Assembly: GCA_029936425.1 (NCBI GenBank) | Contig: JAPYSU010000001.1 | Coordinates: 263,425-327,424, forward strand | Direction of reading: 5' to 3' | Source of the DNA: Litorimonas sp. | GTDB taxonomy: Bacteria > Pseudomonadota > Alphaproteobacteria > Caulobacterales > Maricaulaceae | Length of the DNA: 64,000 nt | Part shown: piece by piece, positions 34,434-43,192 of the stretch | How positions within the stretch are numbered: position 1 is the stretch's first letter | Layout: every line of letters begins with the position of its first letter | Position numbers and translations under genes: made by a program | Notes under the pieces: generated by a model | Told to the model about the DNA's origin: nothing | What the model saw: only the letters and a program-made list of their open reading frames with translations | Database searches by the model: none

Positions 34434-37400
34434 TGTCTGAGACAATTAAAAAAAGACGCTGGGTAAAATGGGTGGTTGGGGGCTGTCTTGCCCTCATCGC
34501 ACTGCTTGTTCTCTTGATAGCGGCCGGGCGGTTTTACATCACGACTTCTTCAGGGGCGGATTTTATTGAAAAGCAGCTAAATTCCCGCAGGTTTGGCCCC
34601 ATAGAAGGCCTCGAAGTTTCTGGGCTTTCGGGCGATCCGTTGAGCGAGCTAAAAATTGAGAGCCTGAAAGTCCGCGATAAAGAAGGCGTGTGGGCGACAG
34701 CCGAAAATATCTCCTTGCAGTGGCAGCCTTTGAAATTTCTGAGCAAGCATCTTTATATAGAGGATTTGAACATTGCTGATATCGACATTCAGCGGAAACC
34801 TGTTCTTAATGAAACGGCCCCGTCAGAGCCTTCTGATAATCCGCTAACCGTAACACTGGATAATTTCGAAACGCCGTCTCTCAGTCTTGCTGGACCTGTC
34901 ATGGGGCAATCCGTTTCCGCAAGGCTCAAAGCGCAATATGCCCTAAGAGAAAATGGCTCCATGAAAGCCCTTCTGGACGCTGTGAGAACGGACGTTGAAG
35001 GCGACTCAATCAATCTGGATTTCAGCCGGACGCCCCAGGGCGAAATGCAAGGCGATTTCGATCTGGAAGGATTGCCGGGCGGAACTATCGCCACTTTGTT
35101 ACAAGCTCCTGAAAATCAAACGGTCACTGGCACCGGAACGATAAACGGCGATGTCGAGGCGGGGCAGGGAGACATCTCTCTCGCATTCGATAATGTAGAT
35201 GTGCTCGATTTGGAAACGAATTGGACACCGGAAAATTTATCGGCTTCGGCGCAGGCGGAGACGCAGAATTGGCCGCTCCTCGCTCCGGCGCGCAATATTG
35301 ACTCCCGTATTCGCGGGCAATTATCATTGGGAAGAAGTTCTACCGAAAAGCCGTTTGATTTAAATCTTCAAGCGGGCGGCGCCTCCGTCATCGCCACAGG
35401 CAAATTGCCCAAAGAGGGTTTCATGCCTGAGAGCGCAAACCTTCAAGTCGACATTCCCGATGTTGCTCGGTTCTATAAACTCCCAGAAGGTTATCGACTT
35501 GGCGGAGTCGAAATTGACGGCCAAATTAAGAGCGCTGATGAGGCGTCCTTTACGGGAACGGCTGCGGTCAGTTCGGTATCTACCCCGCAAGGGCGCGCGA
35601 AGGCGGTGTCCGGACCCCTGACTTTGACAGTAAACGAAGCCCGTAATGTGGCTGACTTTCAAACAGAGATTACGGCGACAGGCGTTGTGATGTCAGCAGA
35701 AATACCTCTTGATCTCAAACCGACCGTAAAACTCACCGCCAAAGGGCAATATAACCTCGAGTCGAAAACGCTTCAGCTCGCCTCATCGAAATTACTAAGC
35801 GGGCAAGATACGGCGACGGCGTCGGGCCAGCTCTCGACCGACCCTTTGACCTACTCTCTTTCAGGACGGGCTAATCTGGTTCTCAAGGCCGTTGGGACTC
35901 TGCCGTCAGGGCAATTGACGGCAGATTACAAAGCCGTTCAAAACAAAAACGCGCTGCCCGCTTTGACCGGGGATGGGCGGTTTGTACCGTCCGGCGAACT
36001 GGAGGAGCCTATAGCGAGTCTTGTCGGATCTATGGCGCTTTTCGATGTAAATGCGTCTCCGATTGAGGGCGGGATAGAGGTTTCGCGCGGGACTGTGAGC
36101 GGCGATGGATTTCAGGCGGCGTTTTCAGGCCGCTTAACGGAAGACATCAACATGGATTTGGAAGCGTCCCTGAAACAGGCTGTGACCTTCAAGTCTGTGA
36201 CGCTAGCTGAAGGCACAGATGTGAGCGGGTCTATCACAGGCCGAAGGGACTCCCCAAATATACGTCTGGATGCGAGTGCGCCGGAGCTTACGGCCTATGA
36301 CCGACTGTTTTCAGATGTGCGTTTGCGGACGGAAATTCAAGACATCGTCGAAGCTCCAAAAGGGCCTATCCAATTAGACGCCGGATCAGAATATGGCGAT
36401 GTCACAGTCTCCGCGCAGTTTTCCTCCACAGACTCTGTTTTGAGGTTAGCCGACTTGCAGGCGTCTGCTGGAAAACTCACCGCTATTGGGAACCTTGCCC
36501 TTCCTGAAAGCGGCATTGCCGAAGGACAGATGGCATTGGACCTGCCGGAAGAGGACGGTCGATATGCCCGCCTGGACCTTGAACTGGAAGACTTACAAGG
36601 CGAGCAGGGCATAAACCTGACAGCCGGCGCAAAAAATGTGGCTTACAAACAGGTTGAAATTGACGACTTAAAAGCCTCCCTCCAAGGCACACTGTCTGAG
36701 CTTAAAGGCAATATCGATACAAATGGACAAACAGTTGGAAGAGTAGTCGACACACCCTTCCAATTAAATACGCCCGTCACAGTCACGCAAAATGAGGCTG
36801 AGGGTTACACGGTAACGCTCTTGCCGGACGCCGCTTATGGACGTGTGCCAATTGTGGCGAGGGAGCCTCTCTTGGTGAAATATAATCAAGGCGAAACTTC
36901 GCTATCAGCCGCATTGGACGTGGCAGATGGAAATGTTGATCTGAATTATCAAAGAGGCGAACAAGAGCGCCTCATTGCAGAAGTCAGAAATCTGCCCATT
37001 AGTTCGCTACCAGTTGGTAATTTTCTGGCGGATACAAAAGGCCGCCTGGCTATGGACATAGATTTAAGTGTCCCGAATAATCAGCCGGAGGGCGACCTTA
37101 ATGTCGCTCTTACGGATTGGCGGGGTTTTGACCGTCAAAAAGGGCAAGGCCTGTCCCTTACATTTGACGGGCAGCTTTCAGCTTCTGAGCTCGACTGGAC
37201 ATTGACCGGACTGACGGAAGAAGACTTCAACTTGAACGGAAGCGGCGTGGTCGCGTTGGAAAGCGAAAACACCTTAACCTCAATCCGCCCAAATATGAGC
37301 GCGCCCTTGAAAGCCCGGCTTTCCGCATCAGGCGCGGCTGAAGGCGTTTTGGGTTTGGTTGCTCCGGAGGATGCGGGTCTTTCCGGACAATTGGAAGCCA

Positions 37401-38581
37401 ACCTGGATGTCGATGGAACACTGGCGGCTCCGTTAATAGCAGGCGAGGCGAGCGGGAATTCTATCGAGATGGAAATGATCGAGCTCGGAACACAAATCCG
37501 GGACGGACTGTTTGTATTCAGATTCTCCAATGACAATGTTAGTCTTGAAGAGTTCTCCGTTAATGACGGCAATGACGGTCGTCTTACAGGCTCAGGAAAC
37601 TTCAAATTGGGTGAGTTCGGCGTTCCGATTGGCCAGGCAAATTTCAAAGCGCAGAGTTTCCGTGCGCTCGACCGCCGCGATCTATCCGGACGGGTTTCGG
37701 GCGACATAACCATGAAAACTGAAAAGGAACAGGGAACCCTATCTGGAAACGTCACGATTGAACGGGCCGAAGTAAAACAGTTTGTTTCAGGCGGCCCAGG
37801 CGTTGTGACCATAGACGTGGAAGAGGTGAATTTGCCTCCCCAACGGAAAAAACCCGAAGCCAAACCAGAACCTTACCCAATTGAGCTTGATCTGAATGTC
37901 TCTGCGCCTCGGCGCATCTTTATTCGGAGCCAGGGCCTCGATGTCGAAATGTCGATAGACGCCGAAATCAAAGGAACCGCTTTGGAGCCGGAGATTTATG
38001 GCGAGGCACGGGTCATACGCGGGGGATATAAAATCGCTGGTAAGGAACTGGATTTTGAATCCGGCGTCATCAATTTTGATGGCCCCGTGAGTGCCGCGAA
38101 AATAGATTTTGTGGCCAATACGGAAACACAGAATTTAGAAGCGGGCGTTAAAATTACGGGGACAGTCGAGAAGCCGGAAATCGAATTATCGTCAACCCCG
38201 ACGCGGCCTGACGATGAAATTCTATCCGCGCTGTTATTCGGGCGCTCGGCGACAGAGCTTTCAGCCGTGGAAGCGGCCCAGCTTGCGGGCGCGCTCGCGC
38301 AATTTTCCGGAAATGGAGGCGGGTTTGACTTATTGGGCGGTCTTCGGGACGCTCTCGGGGTTGGGCAGCTGAGTGTCGGATTTAATGAGGATGGTACGGC
38401 TCAAATTACAGGGGGGCGGTATCTGGCGAAAGACGTCTATTTACAGGTCTTTTCAGGTGTTGGCGAAAATGCATCAGGCGCCATCATTGACTGGGAAGTC
38501 AGGCGAAATCTATCTTTGCGGTCTCGCATTCAAGCCGACAATGAACAGGCCTTGTCTCTTAAATGGAAACGGGATTTCTAA
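34433..38581 (+). CDS. tamB: TamB, inner-membrane-anchored bridging subunit
   Basis: A 1382-residue AsmA-like/TamB protein. One N-terminal membrane helix (residues ~12-32) follows basic residues 'KKRRWVKW'. A very long repetitive beta-taco region spans the periplasm and groove-binds lipids, and the C-terminal TamB/DUF490 domain contains 'RVIRGGYKIAGKELDFESGVINFDGP' in two parts, 'STPTRPDDEILSALLFGRSA' and the closing 'RIQADNEQALSLKWKRDF'. Its start overlaps the tamA stop (TAATG), the standard tamA-tamB arrangement. The length is normal for alphaproteobacterial TamB. Confidence 0.96.
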   Translation: MSETIKKRRWVKWVVGGCLALIALLVLLIAAGRFYITTSSGADFIEKQLNSRRFGPIEGLEVSGLSGDPLSELKIESLKVRDKEGVWATAENISLQWQPLKFLSKHLYIEDLNIADIDIQRKPVLNETAPSEPSDNPLTVTLDNFETPSLSLAGPVMGQSVSARLKAQYALRENGSMKALLDAVRTDVEGDSINLDFSRTPQGEMQGDFDLEGLPGGTIATLLQAPENQTVTGTGTINGDVEAGQGDISLAFDNVDVLDLETNWTPENLSASAQAETQNWPLLAPARNIDSRIRGQLSLGRSSTEKPFDLNLQAGGASVIATGKLPKEGFMPESANLQVDIPDVARFYKLPEGYRLGGVEIDGQIKSADEASFTGTAAVSSVSTPQGRAKAVSGPLTLTVNEARNVADFQTEITATGVVMSAEIPLDLKPTVKLTAKGQYNLESKTLQLASSKLLSGQDTATASGQLSTDPLTYSLSGRANLVLKAVGTLPSGQLTADYKAVQNKNALPALTGDGRFVPSGELEEPIASLVGSMALFDVNASPIEGGIEVSRGTVSGDGFQAAFSGRLTEDINMDLEASLKQAVTFKSVTLAEGTDVSGSITGRRDSPNIRLDASAPELTAYDRLFSDVRLRTEIQDIVEAPKGPIQLDAGSEYGDVTVSAQFSSTDSVLRLADLQASAGKLTAIGNLALPESGIAEGQMALDLPEEDGRYARLDLELEDLQGEQGINLTAGAKNVAYKQVEIDDLKASLQGTLSELKGNIDTNGQTVGRVVDTPFQLNTPVTVTQNEAEGYTVTLLPDAAYGRVPIVAREPLLVKYNQGETSLSAALDVADGNVDLNYQRGEQERLIAEVRNLPISSLPVGNFLADTKGRLAMDIDLSVPNNQPEGDLNVALTDWRGFDRQKGQGLSLTFDGQLSASELDWTLTGLTEEDFNLNGSGVVALESENTLTSIRPNMSAPLKARLSASGAAEGVLGLVAPEDAGLSGQLEANLDVDGTLAAPLIAGEASGNSIEMEMIELGTQIRDGLFVFRFSNDNVSLEEFSVNDGNDGRLTGSGNFKLGEFGVPIGQANFKAQSFRALDRRDLSGRVSGDITMKTEKEQGTLSGNVTIERAEVKQFVSGGPGVVTIDVEEVNLPPQRKKPEAKPEPYPIELDLNVSAPRRIFIRSQGLDVEMSIDAEIKGTALEPEIYGEARVIRGGYKIAGKELDFESGVINFDGPVSAAKIDFVANTETQNLEAGVKITGTVEKPEIELSSTPTRPDDEILSALLFGRSATELSAVEAAQLAGALAQFSGNGGGFDLLGGLRDALGVGQLSVGFNEDGTAQITGGRYLAKDVYLQVFSGVGENASGAIIDWEVRRNLSLRSRIQADNEQALSLKWKRDF

Positions 38582-38627
38582 ACTTATAATCTGGAAAGGA
38601 AGTTTGAGGCTTAATAGCGCCCATCTT

Positions 38628-38966
38628 TTAATCAAAATAGTCCAAAATTTCTGTGTAAAGGACGGGTTTGGTCAGGACAGGAGCGGTCGGTAAATTGTTT
38701 TCACGCTTGATTTCGGCCACCCGACCCGTGACAAAAACAAATGGCACTTCGGAATCATATAAAATATCGGCAATCGGGAGACTGGTCTCATTGCCGAGAT
38801 TATAGTCGAGAGTCGCGTAATCAGGCTGTTGTTCTTTCAAGAGCTCTAAAGCCTCAACGACGTTGAAAGCAGGTCCTAATATGTCATAGTTTCTCGATTC
38901 AAAGAAATCCTCCATATCCATGGCGATCAGGGGATCGTCTTCGACAATGAGCACCGACTTTGACAT
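38628..38966 (-). CDS. Single-domain response regulator, FATGUY type, general stress response
   Basis: A 112-residue stand-alone receiver domain. Acidic pocket E9-D10-D11, phosphoacceptor D54 in 'ATLDYNLG', and K100 in 'VLTKP' are present. The beta-4 region reads 'VPFVFVTGR', matching the PFxFATG-type (FATGUY) motif of SdrG/MrrA-like regulators, which relay phosphate between HWE/HisKA_2 kinases and PhyR in alphaproteobacterial stress signalling. It has no output domain. An EcfG-type promoter (39025-39000) lies just upstream, so it is probably made under stress. The divergent neighbour is an HWE kinase, its likely partner. Confidence 0.88.
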   Translation of the reverse strand: MSKSVLIVEDDPLIAMDMEDFFESRNYDILGPAFNVVEALELLKEQQPDYATLDYNLGNETSLPIADILYDSEVPFVFVTGRVAEIKRENNLPTAPVLTKPVLYTEILDYFD

Positions 38967-38997
38967 TAAAAAACAATACCTTTTACGAATTCTGAGC

Positions 38998-39023
38998 GGA
39001 ACGATTGAATTATTCCGTTTGTT
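38998..39023 (+). promoter_or_regulatory. EcfG-like promoter, plus strand (HWE kinase gene)
   Basis: GGAAC (38998-39002), 17 bases, TGTT (39020-39023). The -10 deviates at the first base from CGTT. It overlaps the perfect minus-strand promoter at 39000-39025, forming a GGAAC...GTTCC inverted pair. The kinase start codon lies about 36 bases beyond the expected start of transcription. Confidence 0.5.
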
Positions 39024-39025
39024 CC
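39000..39025 (-). promoter_or_regulatory. EcfG-type promoter, minus strand (response regulator gene)
   Basis: On the minus strand GGAAC (39025-39021), 17 bases, CGTT (39003-39000): an exact match to the alphaproteobacterial general-stress sigma consensus. Transcription would begin near 38993, 27 bases before the start codon. Confidence 0.85.
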
Positions 39026-39066
39026 ATTTAGTTACAGTGTAAGCACACTAGGTAAATATAGAGTCA

Positions 39067-40065
39067 ATGAATACAACAATGTCCAACCGTTTCAATAGAC
39101 TGAGTGAAGAAGAATGGTATGAAATTGCTCCACAGGCAGTTGGGGTTGGACGCTGGATGTGGAACATGACTCAAAATGAGTGTTCTCTGGACAGTGTGGC
39201 GAAATCAATTACCGGACTTTGGGAAAAGGCCGATACTTTTCCCGCAAAAGAGTATTTAGATTCCATTCATCCGGTTGACCGCGAGAGGGTGAAGGCTGCT
39301 ATTGATTCGGCGCGGAAAAAACGTGTTCTTTATGACGCTCAATATAGAATTCGAAATGCTAAAGGGGACACGATCTGGGTTGATGGACGCGGTAAGTTTA
39401 TTACATCCGAGGCCGGGGATGAAATACTGATCGGCGTTTTACTGGATGTCTCCGAGCTCATGGCGGCCAGAGAGCGCAATGAGCTTCTTGTACATGAAAT
39501 GGCTCATAGGGTGAAAAACAGCTTGTCTCTGGTAAGCGGTATTTTCAGAATGGCGGTTCGGTCATCGAAGAACATCGAAGAATTAGAAAGAGCGTTTCTC
39601 GGACGTATTCAGGCTCTTGGAACCCTGAACGACCTAACACTTAAATCGGAAACACGAAGCGCTACAGTCAAAGAAATAGCCTCGGAAATTCTTGCCTCGC
39701 TGGATAACGACTCCAGAGTTGAAATGGATATTGATCATTTCGTCCTGAACGGGCCCGGCGCGCAGACTTTATGCCTGACTTTGAATGAGCTTCTAACAAA
39801 TGCGATAAAATATGGCGCGCTTTCTGAAAAAGGCGGGAGTCTTAAAATTTCGATGAAACACAATCCCGACGCGAACCGGTTTTACGTCGAATGGAATGAA
39901 AGCGTTCAGGAAGAAATTTCGCCCCCGACCAAAACAAGCGGATTCGGATTAAGAGTGCTCATGAAAATGACCCGGTCCACTTTTAAAGGGCGGCCAAACC
40001 TTAAATGGGACAAGAACGGAATGACTTTTGACTGTGTCTGGAGCGCCTCCGAGATAGGGCTTTAA
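39067..40065 (+). CDS. PAS-HWE sensor histidine kinase (cytoplasmic)
   Basis: A 332-residue soluble kinase. A PAS domain occupies residues ~15-135 ('GVGRWMWNMTQNECSLD', 'YRIRNAKGDTIWVDGRGKFI'). The HWE-type dimerisation domain begins at 'RNELLVHEMAHRVKNSLSLV', with the phospho-histidine in HRVKN, and the ATPase domain has 'LTLNELLTNAIKYGAL' and the hallmark W-x-E in 'FYVEWNES'. HWE/HisKA_2 kinases are the usual inputs for PhyR and FATGUY regulators. No membrane segment is present, so the PAS domain senses an internal signal (light, redox or energy state; cannot be told). Divergent from the receiver gene with overlapping EcfG-type promoters. Confidence 0.9.
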   Translation: MNTTMSNRFNRLSEEEWYEIAPQAVGVGRWMWNMTQNECSLDSVAKSITGLWEKADTFPAKEYLDSIHPVDRERVKAAIDSARKKRVLYDAQYRIRNAKGDTIWVDGRGKFITSEAGDEILIGVLLDVSELMAARERNELLVHEMAHRVKNSLSLVSGIFRMAVRSSKNIEELERAFLGRIQALGTLNDLTLKSETRSATVKEIASEILASLDNDSRVEMDIDHFVLNGPGAQTLCLTLNELLTNAIKYGALSEKGGSLKISMKHNPDANRFYVEWNESVQEEISPPTKTSGFGLRVLMKMTRSTFKGRPNLKWDKNGMTFDCVWSASEIGL

Positions 40066-40234
40066 ACCCTTTCACAAAAGAGCGCACAAACGGATGGCGC
40101 ATCAATTACCGGGCTTTAACGCAACATTTCCCTGTTTTCCTCGTTTGATTAACAAGACGCCGATTTCGGCATCGCGCTTGTAATAGACTCACCTCAGATG
40201 CGTCCGCGGTTTCTCTAGAAATATGGAGTAGGAA

Positions 40235-40798
40235 ATGACTGATATAAACGAAGCTAAAGTCCTCATCGTCGCAACAAACGGTTTTCAGGAAGACGAATTA
40301 TTCTCACCACATGAACATCTAACTAAATCGGGCGCGAAGGTTCACCTCGCCTCGCTTGAGATGGATGAAATATCCGCCGGTAAAGAAGATAGCCGCTCTA
40401 TCAAGCCGGATCTGTTGATCAAGGATGCCAAGTCAAAAGATTACGACGCAATTGTCCTTCCAGGGGGGCTGGGTAATCCTGACACTCTCCGCACGGAAGA
40501 ATCGGTGAAACTGCTGGTTCGCAATTTTGCCGAGGAAGGCAAAGTCATCGCAGCGATCTGTCACGCGCCGTGGGTATTGATCAGTGCAGATATTGTTAAA
40601 GGACGCGAAATGACATCTTATCCGTCCATTCAGGACGATCTGCGCAATGCAGGCGCCAATTGGGTGGATAAAGAAGTTGCTGTGAGTAACGGAATCATCA
40701 CCAGCCGGTCTCCCGATGATCTCAAGGCCTTCAATGCCAAAATCGTCGAAGAGATTCGCGAGGGGCGACATGACCGTCCGGCTAGTCAAGCCGCATAA
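40235..40798 (+). CDS. DJ-1/PfpI-family protein
   Basis: A 187-residue member of the PfpI branch of the DJ-1 superfamily. The motif 'VIAAICHAPWVLISADIVKGREMTSYPS' (shown in family order; nucleophile Cys in AICHAP near residue 110) is intact, preceded by 'DAIVLPGGLGNPDTLR', which supplies the catalytic glutamate region. 'NGIITSRSPDDLKAF' closes the fold. Such proteins act as protein/nucleotide deglycases or general stress chaperones, consistent with the stress island, although I find no EcfG-type promoter in front. A strong terminator follows at 40809. Confidence 0.92.
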   Translation: MTDINEAKVLIVATNGFQEDELFSPHEHLTKSGAKVHLASLEMDEISAGKEDSRSIKPDLLIKDAKSKDYDAIVLPGGLGNPDTLRTEESVKLLVRNFAEEGKVIAAICHAPWVLISADIVKGREMTSYPSIQDDLRNAGANWVDKEVAVSNGIITSRSPDDLKAFNAKIVEEIREGRHDRPASQAA

Positions 40799-40808
40799 AT
40801 AAATAGAA

Positions 40809-40842
40809 AAAGCCCGGCCTGAAACTTCAGGCCGGGCTTTCA
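40809..40842. terminator. Bidirectional intrinsic terminator
   Basis: A 15-bp perfect stem, AAAGCCCGGCCTGAA (40809-40823) and its complement at 40826-40840, with As before and Ts after, between the plus-strand pfpI-like gene and the minus-strand small membrane genes. Confidence 0.92.
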
Positions 40843-40904
40843 GCAATATCTAGCGTCAGTACCAACATATTCAGGTGGTCTGATCAAATATATCGCCTCA
40901 TAGC

Positions 40905-41045
40905 TTAAAGAAAGAAAATAGCTAAAACGACAATCATAATTATGACAATAGCTGTGATGGACAAGCCCAAAACACTTGTCATACCTTTGACGCGAGTCCC
41001 CGTCTTAGCGTCTACTTCATCAACTTTTTCAGTTTCATTTTCCAT
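40905..41045 (-). CDS. Small single-helix membrane protein (46 residues)
   Basis: A 46-residue protein with an acidic, soluble N-terminus (about 20 residues, MENETEKVDEVD...) and one strongly hydrophobic helix of isoleucines and valines reaching the C-terminus (residues 25-46). It starts five bases after the stop of the 41051 gene and is the third gene of a probable operon with the DUF883-like gene, whose promoter is of EcfG type. I recognise no family; the compact spacing and clean amphipathic-to-hydrophobic pattern support a real gene. Confidence 0.65.
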   Translation of the reverse strand: MENETEKVDEVDAKTGTRVKGMTSVLGLSITAIVIIMIVVLAIFFL

Positions 41046-41050
41046 TTGTC

Positions 41051-41482
41051 TTAATCCTCAAAAAATTCCCGTGACAGTAACATCCCTAATGTGACTGCAG
41101 CTGCGGTTGCCATTATAGGGTTATGCGATACTTGTGACACTAAATTTTTTACAGTTTCATTCTCTTTAATTATATCCGGCAGGAAAGCGCTTAAAGGATC
41201 ATCTTCCAGACCGACAGGCATGTCTTCTTCTTTAGGCTTTAACTTATTTTTGGCCCGCAAGTGAAGGATCAAAGCTACGATTAATGTTAAAATCCCAAGT
41301 ACAGTAAATGATATTTCTGTAGAGAATTGATCTTGTAGAAACAGGAAAGCAGCGCAGCCCAAGAAAATTATACCGATCGTCATTAGAACATAGGAAAAAA
41401 TAATCCCGAACAATGATTTGTCCGAGACTACTTTTCTGGATTTCAACATGAGTGAAATCAGATAATATACTTTTCTAAGCAT
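41051..41482 (-). CDS. Two-helix membrane protein of the stress operon
   Basis: A 143-residue protein with two adjacent membrane helices (residues ~25-50 and 55-75), a basic linker, an acidic stretch and a final short hydrophobic segment ('PIMATAAAVTLGML'). The layout recalls the phage-holin-like (Holin-X/YqjE) proteins that commonly follow DUF883/YqjD genes; assignment to that family is tentative. It lies six bases downstream of the DUF883-like gene and would be co-expressed under stress. Confidence 0.7.
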   Translation of the reverse strand: MLRKVYYLISLMLKSRKVVSDKSLFGIIFSYVLMTIGIIFLGCAAFLFLQDQFSTEISFTVLGILTLIVALILHLRAKNKLKPKEEDMPVGLEDDPLSAFLPDIIKENETVKNLVSQVSHNPIMATAAAVTLGMLLSREFFED

Positions 41483-41488
41483 TCGCGA

Positions 41489-41806
41489 TTATCGGCGAGA
41501 TAAGGCGCCAAGAATAACGCCGGCCCCAACAGCGATTGCAACTGACGTCAACGGATTGTCCTTGATTGACGTTTCCGCTTTTGATGACAATTCGTCATAA
41601 CGGTCTTTGGCAATTTGTGTTTTCTCAGCTGTCACATCTTTAACAGCTTGTGACTTTTGCGAAGCCGTTGCTTTGGCCTGAGTCTTTACTGTCTCTGCTA
41701 GCTTTGAAATATCCGCGCGAAGTGTCTCAAGTTGTTTTGAAATGTCTTCGTCTTTAGATGAAAGAGAGACAACATTCTTTTTAGAAGAATTTTTTGTAGT
41801 CGCCAT
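41489..41806 (-). CDS. DUF883 (ElaB/YqjD-like) membrane-anchored protein
   Basis: A 105-residue protein: lysine/serine-rich N-terminus, a long coiled-coil helix ('LETLRADISKLAETVKTQAK', then 'KDRYDELSSKAETSIKDNP') and a C-terminal glycine-alanine membrane anchor ending in 'GALSRR'. This is the architecture of ElaB/YqjD/DUF883 proteins, tail-anchored in the inner membrane; E. coli members bind ribosomes in stationary phase. Strong ribosome site AAGGAG eight bases before the ATG. A perfect EcfG-type promoter lies at 41883-41858, which makes it a likely direct stress-regulon member and first gene of a three-gene operon. Confidence 0.85.
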   Translation of the reverse strand: MATTKNSSKKNVVSLSSKDEDISKQLETLRADISKLAETVKTQAKATASQKSQAVKDVTAEKTQIAKDRYDELSSKAETSIKDNPLTSVAIAVGAGVILGALSRR

Positions 41807-41857
41807 TTGATTGCTCCTTATTTTTGTATATGCAAGATTGCGTAATTATATTGTTTC

Positions 41858-41883
41858 AACGGTATGAACCGCGGAATCGTTCC
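41858..41883 (-). promoter_or_regulatory. EcfG-type promoter (DUF883 operon)
   Basis: Minus strand: GGAAC (41883-41879), 17 bases, CGTT (41861-41858), an exact consensus match about 50 bases upstream of the DUF883 start codon. Confidence 0.85.
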
Positions 41884-41949
41884 AATAAATCTCTTGCAAA
41901 ACGGAACCAACCAGACAGATATTCATAGGGTATGAAAGAGGAGTATATT

Positions 41950-42162
41950 ATGAAACAAGATTACGAAAAATACGATAATCCAGAGGCGCTCGTCGCTGAT
42001 GAAAGTCTGAGCGATGCCAAGAAGAAAGAGCTCTTAACCCAGTGGATAGAAGATGAGGAAGCGCTTGTCAGGGGCTCCGCAGAAGGTATGGACGGGGGCG
42101 AGGAAAACCACCTCAAATCGGCTCAAACGGCCCTTATGAAATTGCAAGGCAAAGACACCTAA
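41950..42162 (+). CDS. Small acidic protein, function unknown
   Basis: A 70-residue protein. The ATG at 41950 is chosen because AGAGGAG (41937-41943) lies six bases before it; an earlier in-frame ATG (41932) would contain that ribosome site. The sequence ('YDNPEALVADESLSDAKKKELLTQW', first part; then 'EDEEALVRGSAEGMDGGE' and 'LKSAQTALMKL') is helical and follows a pattern I recall from small alphaproteobacterial proteins with a 'P-E-x-V-x-x-D-x-x-L' start. No catalytic motif is visible. It lies in the stress island between the DUF883 operon and the HisKA_2 kinase gene. Confidence 0.75.
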   Translation: MKQDYEKYDNPEALVADESLSDAKKKELLTQWIEDEEALVRGSAEGMDGGEENHLKSAQTALMKLQGKDT

Positions 42163-42179
42163 TCTTGCTATAAATCCTC

Positions 42180-43145
42180 TTAGTTCAGAGGGAATTTGAG
42201 GGTCACGCCGTGGCCCTTTTTTCTTGTCTGAATAATGAACTCTCCGCCTAATTGACGGGCAAATCCTCGCATTAATTTATATCCGACACCTGTCAGGGAA
42301 TTTACGTCAGTGCCTTGACCATTATCGACGACTGAAACGGAAATAGTTTCATCTTCGCAAATGAGCATGATCTGAATATCGCCTCCATTGGGAAGACCGT
42401 GTTTGACGGAGTTGCTCAAAGCCTCAACAATGAATAACGCGACGGGTATGACATTGTCAGGCTCCATCGTATCGCAATCCACTTTTAGCGAGACATCAAT
42501 GCCTGCCTCTTCTACTTCGAGTCCGCTTTCCAATTCGGCGATTAGCCGCTTGAGGAAAACATCCATCCGGATAAGGCGGAGGTCATCGCCCTCATAAAGG
42601 CCTCGGTGAACCAGAGCGATCGCGTTTATGCGGCTGCGAGTTTCCTGAATAGCGTCCAGCCCGGCCAGATCAGTCAATTTTCTTTCTTGCATGTTCAATA
42701 GAGAAATAATGATCTGCAGGTTGTTTTTAACGCGGTGATGAATTTCCCGGAGCAAGGTTTCCTTTTCCACCAGATTATCCAGCAGTCTGGCTTCACGAAT
42801 GCTGATATTTTCGGCCATTTCATTGAAAGCTGTTCCAATTGACGTGATTTTATCAGGGGACCGATTCAGGTCAGCCACTCGCGCTTCTAGATCGCCTCCG
42901 GAAAACTTCAGAGACGCCAGATGGATTTTGCGAAGAGGTAGGAAAATAAGCTTATCGGTAGAAATCCAAATGGCTACATAAGCAAAAGCCAGCGCCAGGA
43001 GACAGACGACGACAGTAATAGGATTTTCTGTTTTAAAAGAAAGAAAAACTGAAAAAATAAGAATCGGAAGCAAACATAATCCCAGGATCACGCCAAAACG
43101 GATCCTCAAATCTTTCATTGAGAATTTTAACTTACTCTTTAACAA
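42180..43145 (-). CDS. Membrane HisKA_2 sensor histidine kinase (PhyK-like)
   Basis: A 321-residue kinase with two N-terminal membrane helices (residues ~14-33 and 37-56) separated by almost no periplasmic loop, a HAMP linker ('LPLRKIHLASLKFSGGDLEARV'-like, residues ~72-115), and the HisKA_2 dimerisation domain 'LLREIHHRVKNNLQIIISLL' with the phospho-histidine in HHRVKN. The ATPase domain shows 'VALFIVEALSNSVKHGLP' and 'VVDNGQGTD'. Kinases of this type placed beside phyR-nepR-ecfG phosphorylate PhyR. It follows ecfG by 47 bases on the same strand, probably in one transcript with nepR-ecfG. The absence of a periplasmic sensor domain means the signal is sensed in the membrane or by partners. 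Confidence 0.9.
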   Translation of the reverse strand: MLKSKLKFSMKDLRIRFGVILGLCLLPILIFSVFLSFKTENPITVVVCLLALAFAYVAIWISTDKLIFLPLRKIHLASLKFSGGDLEARVADLNRSPDKITSIGTAFNEMAENISIREARLLDNLVEKETLLREIHHRVKNNLQIIISLLNMQERKLTDLAGLDAIQETRSRINAIALVHRGLYEGDDLRLIRMDVFLKRLIAELESGLEVEEAGIDVSLKVDCDTMEPDNVIPVALFIVEALSNSVKHGLPNGGDIQIMLICEDETISVSVVDNGQGTDVNSLTGVGYKLMRGFARQLGGEFIIQTRKKGHGVTLKFPLN

Positions 43146-43192
43146 GGGTCAGCCTTCCCCGCTTAGTCCCATGGTCTGTAAACAAGACGATC

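Noticed and set aside
37135..37863. 242-residue minus-strand frame inside tamB
   Set aside because: Antisense shadow of tamB with serine/proline-rich composition.
41903..41928. Plus-strand GGAAC before the 41950 gene as an EcfG promoter
   Set aside because: No CGTT/CGTA-like element is found 16-17 bases downstream.
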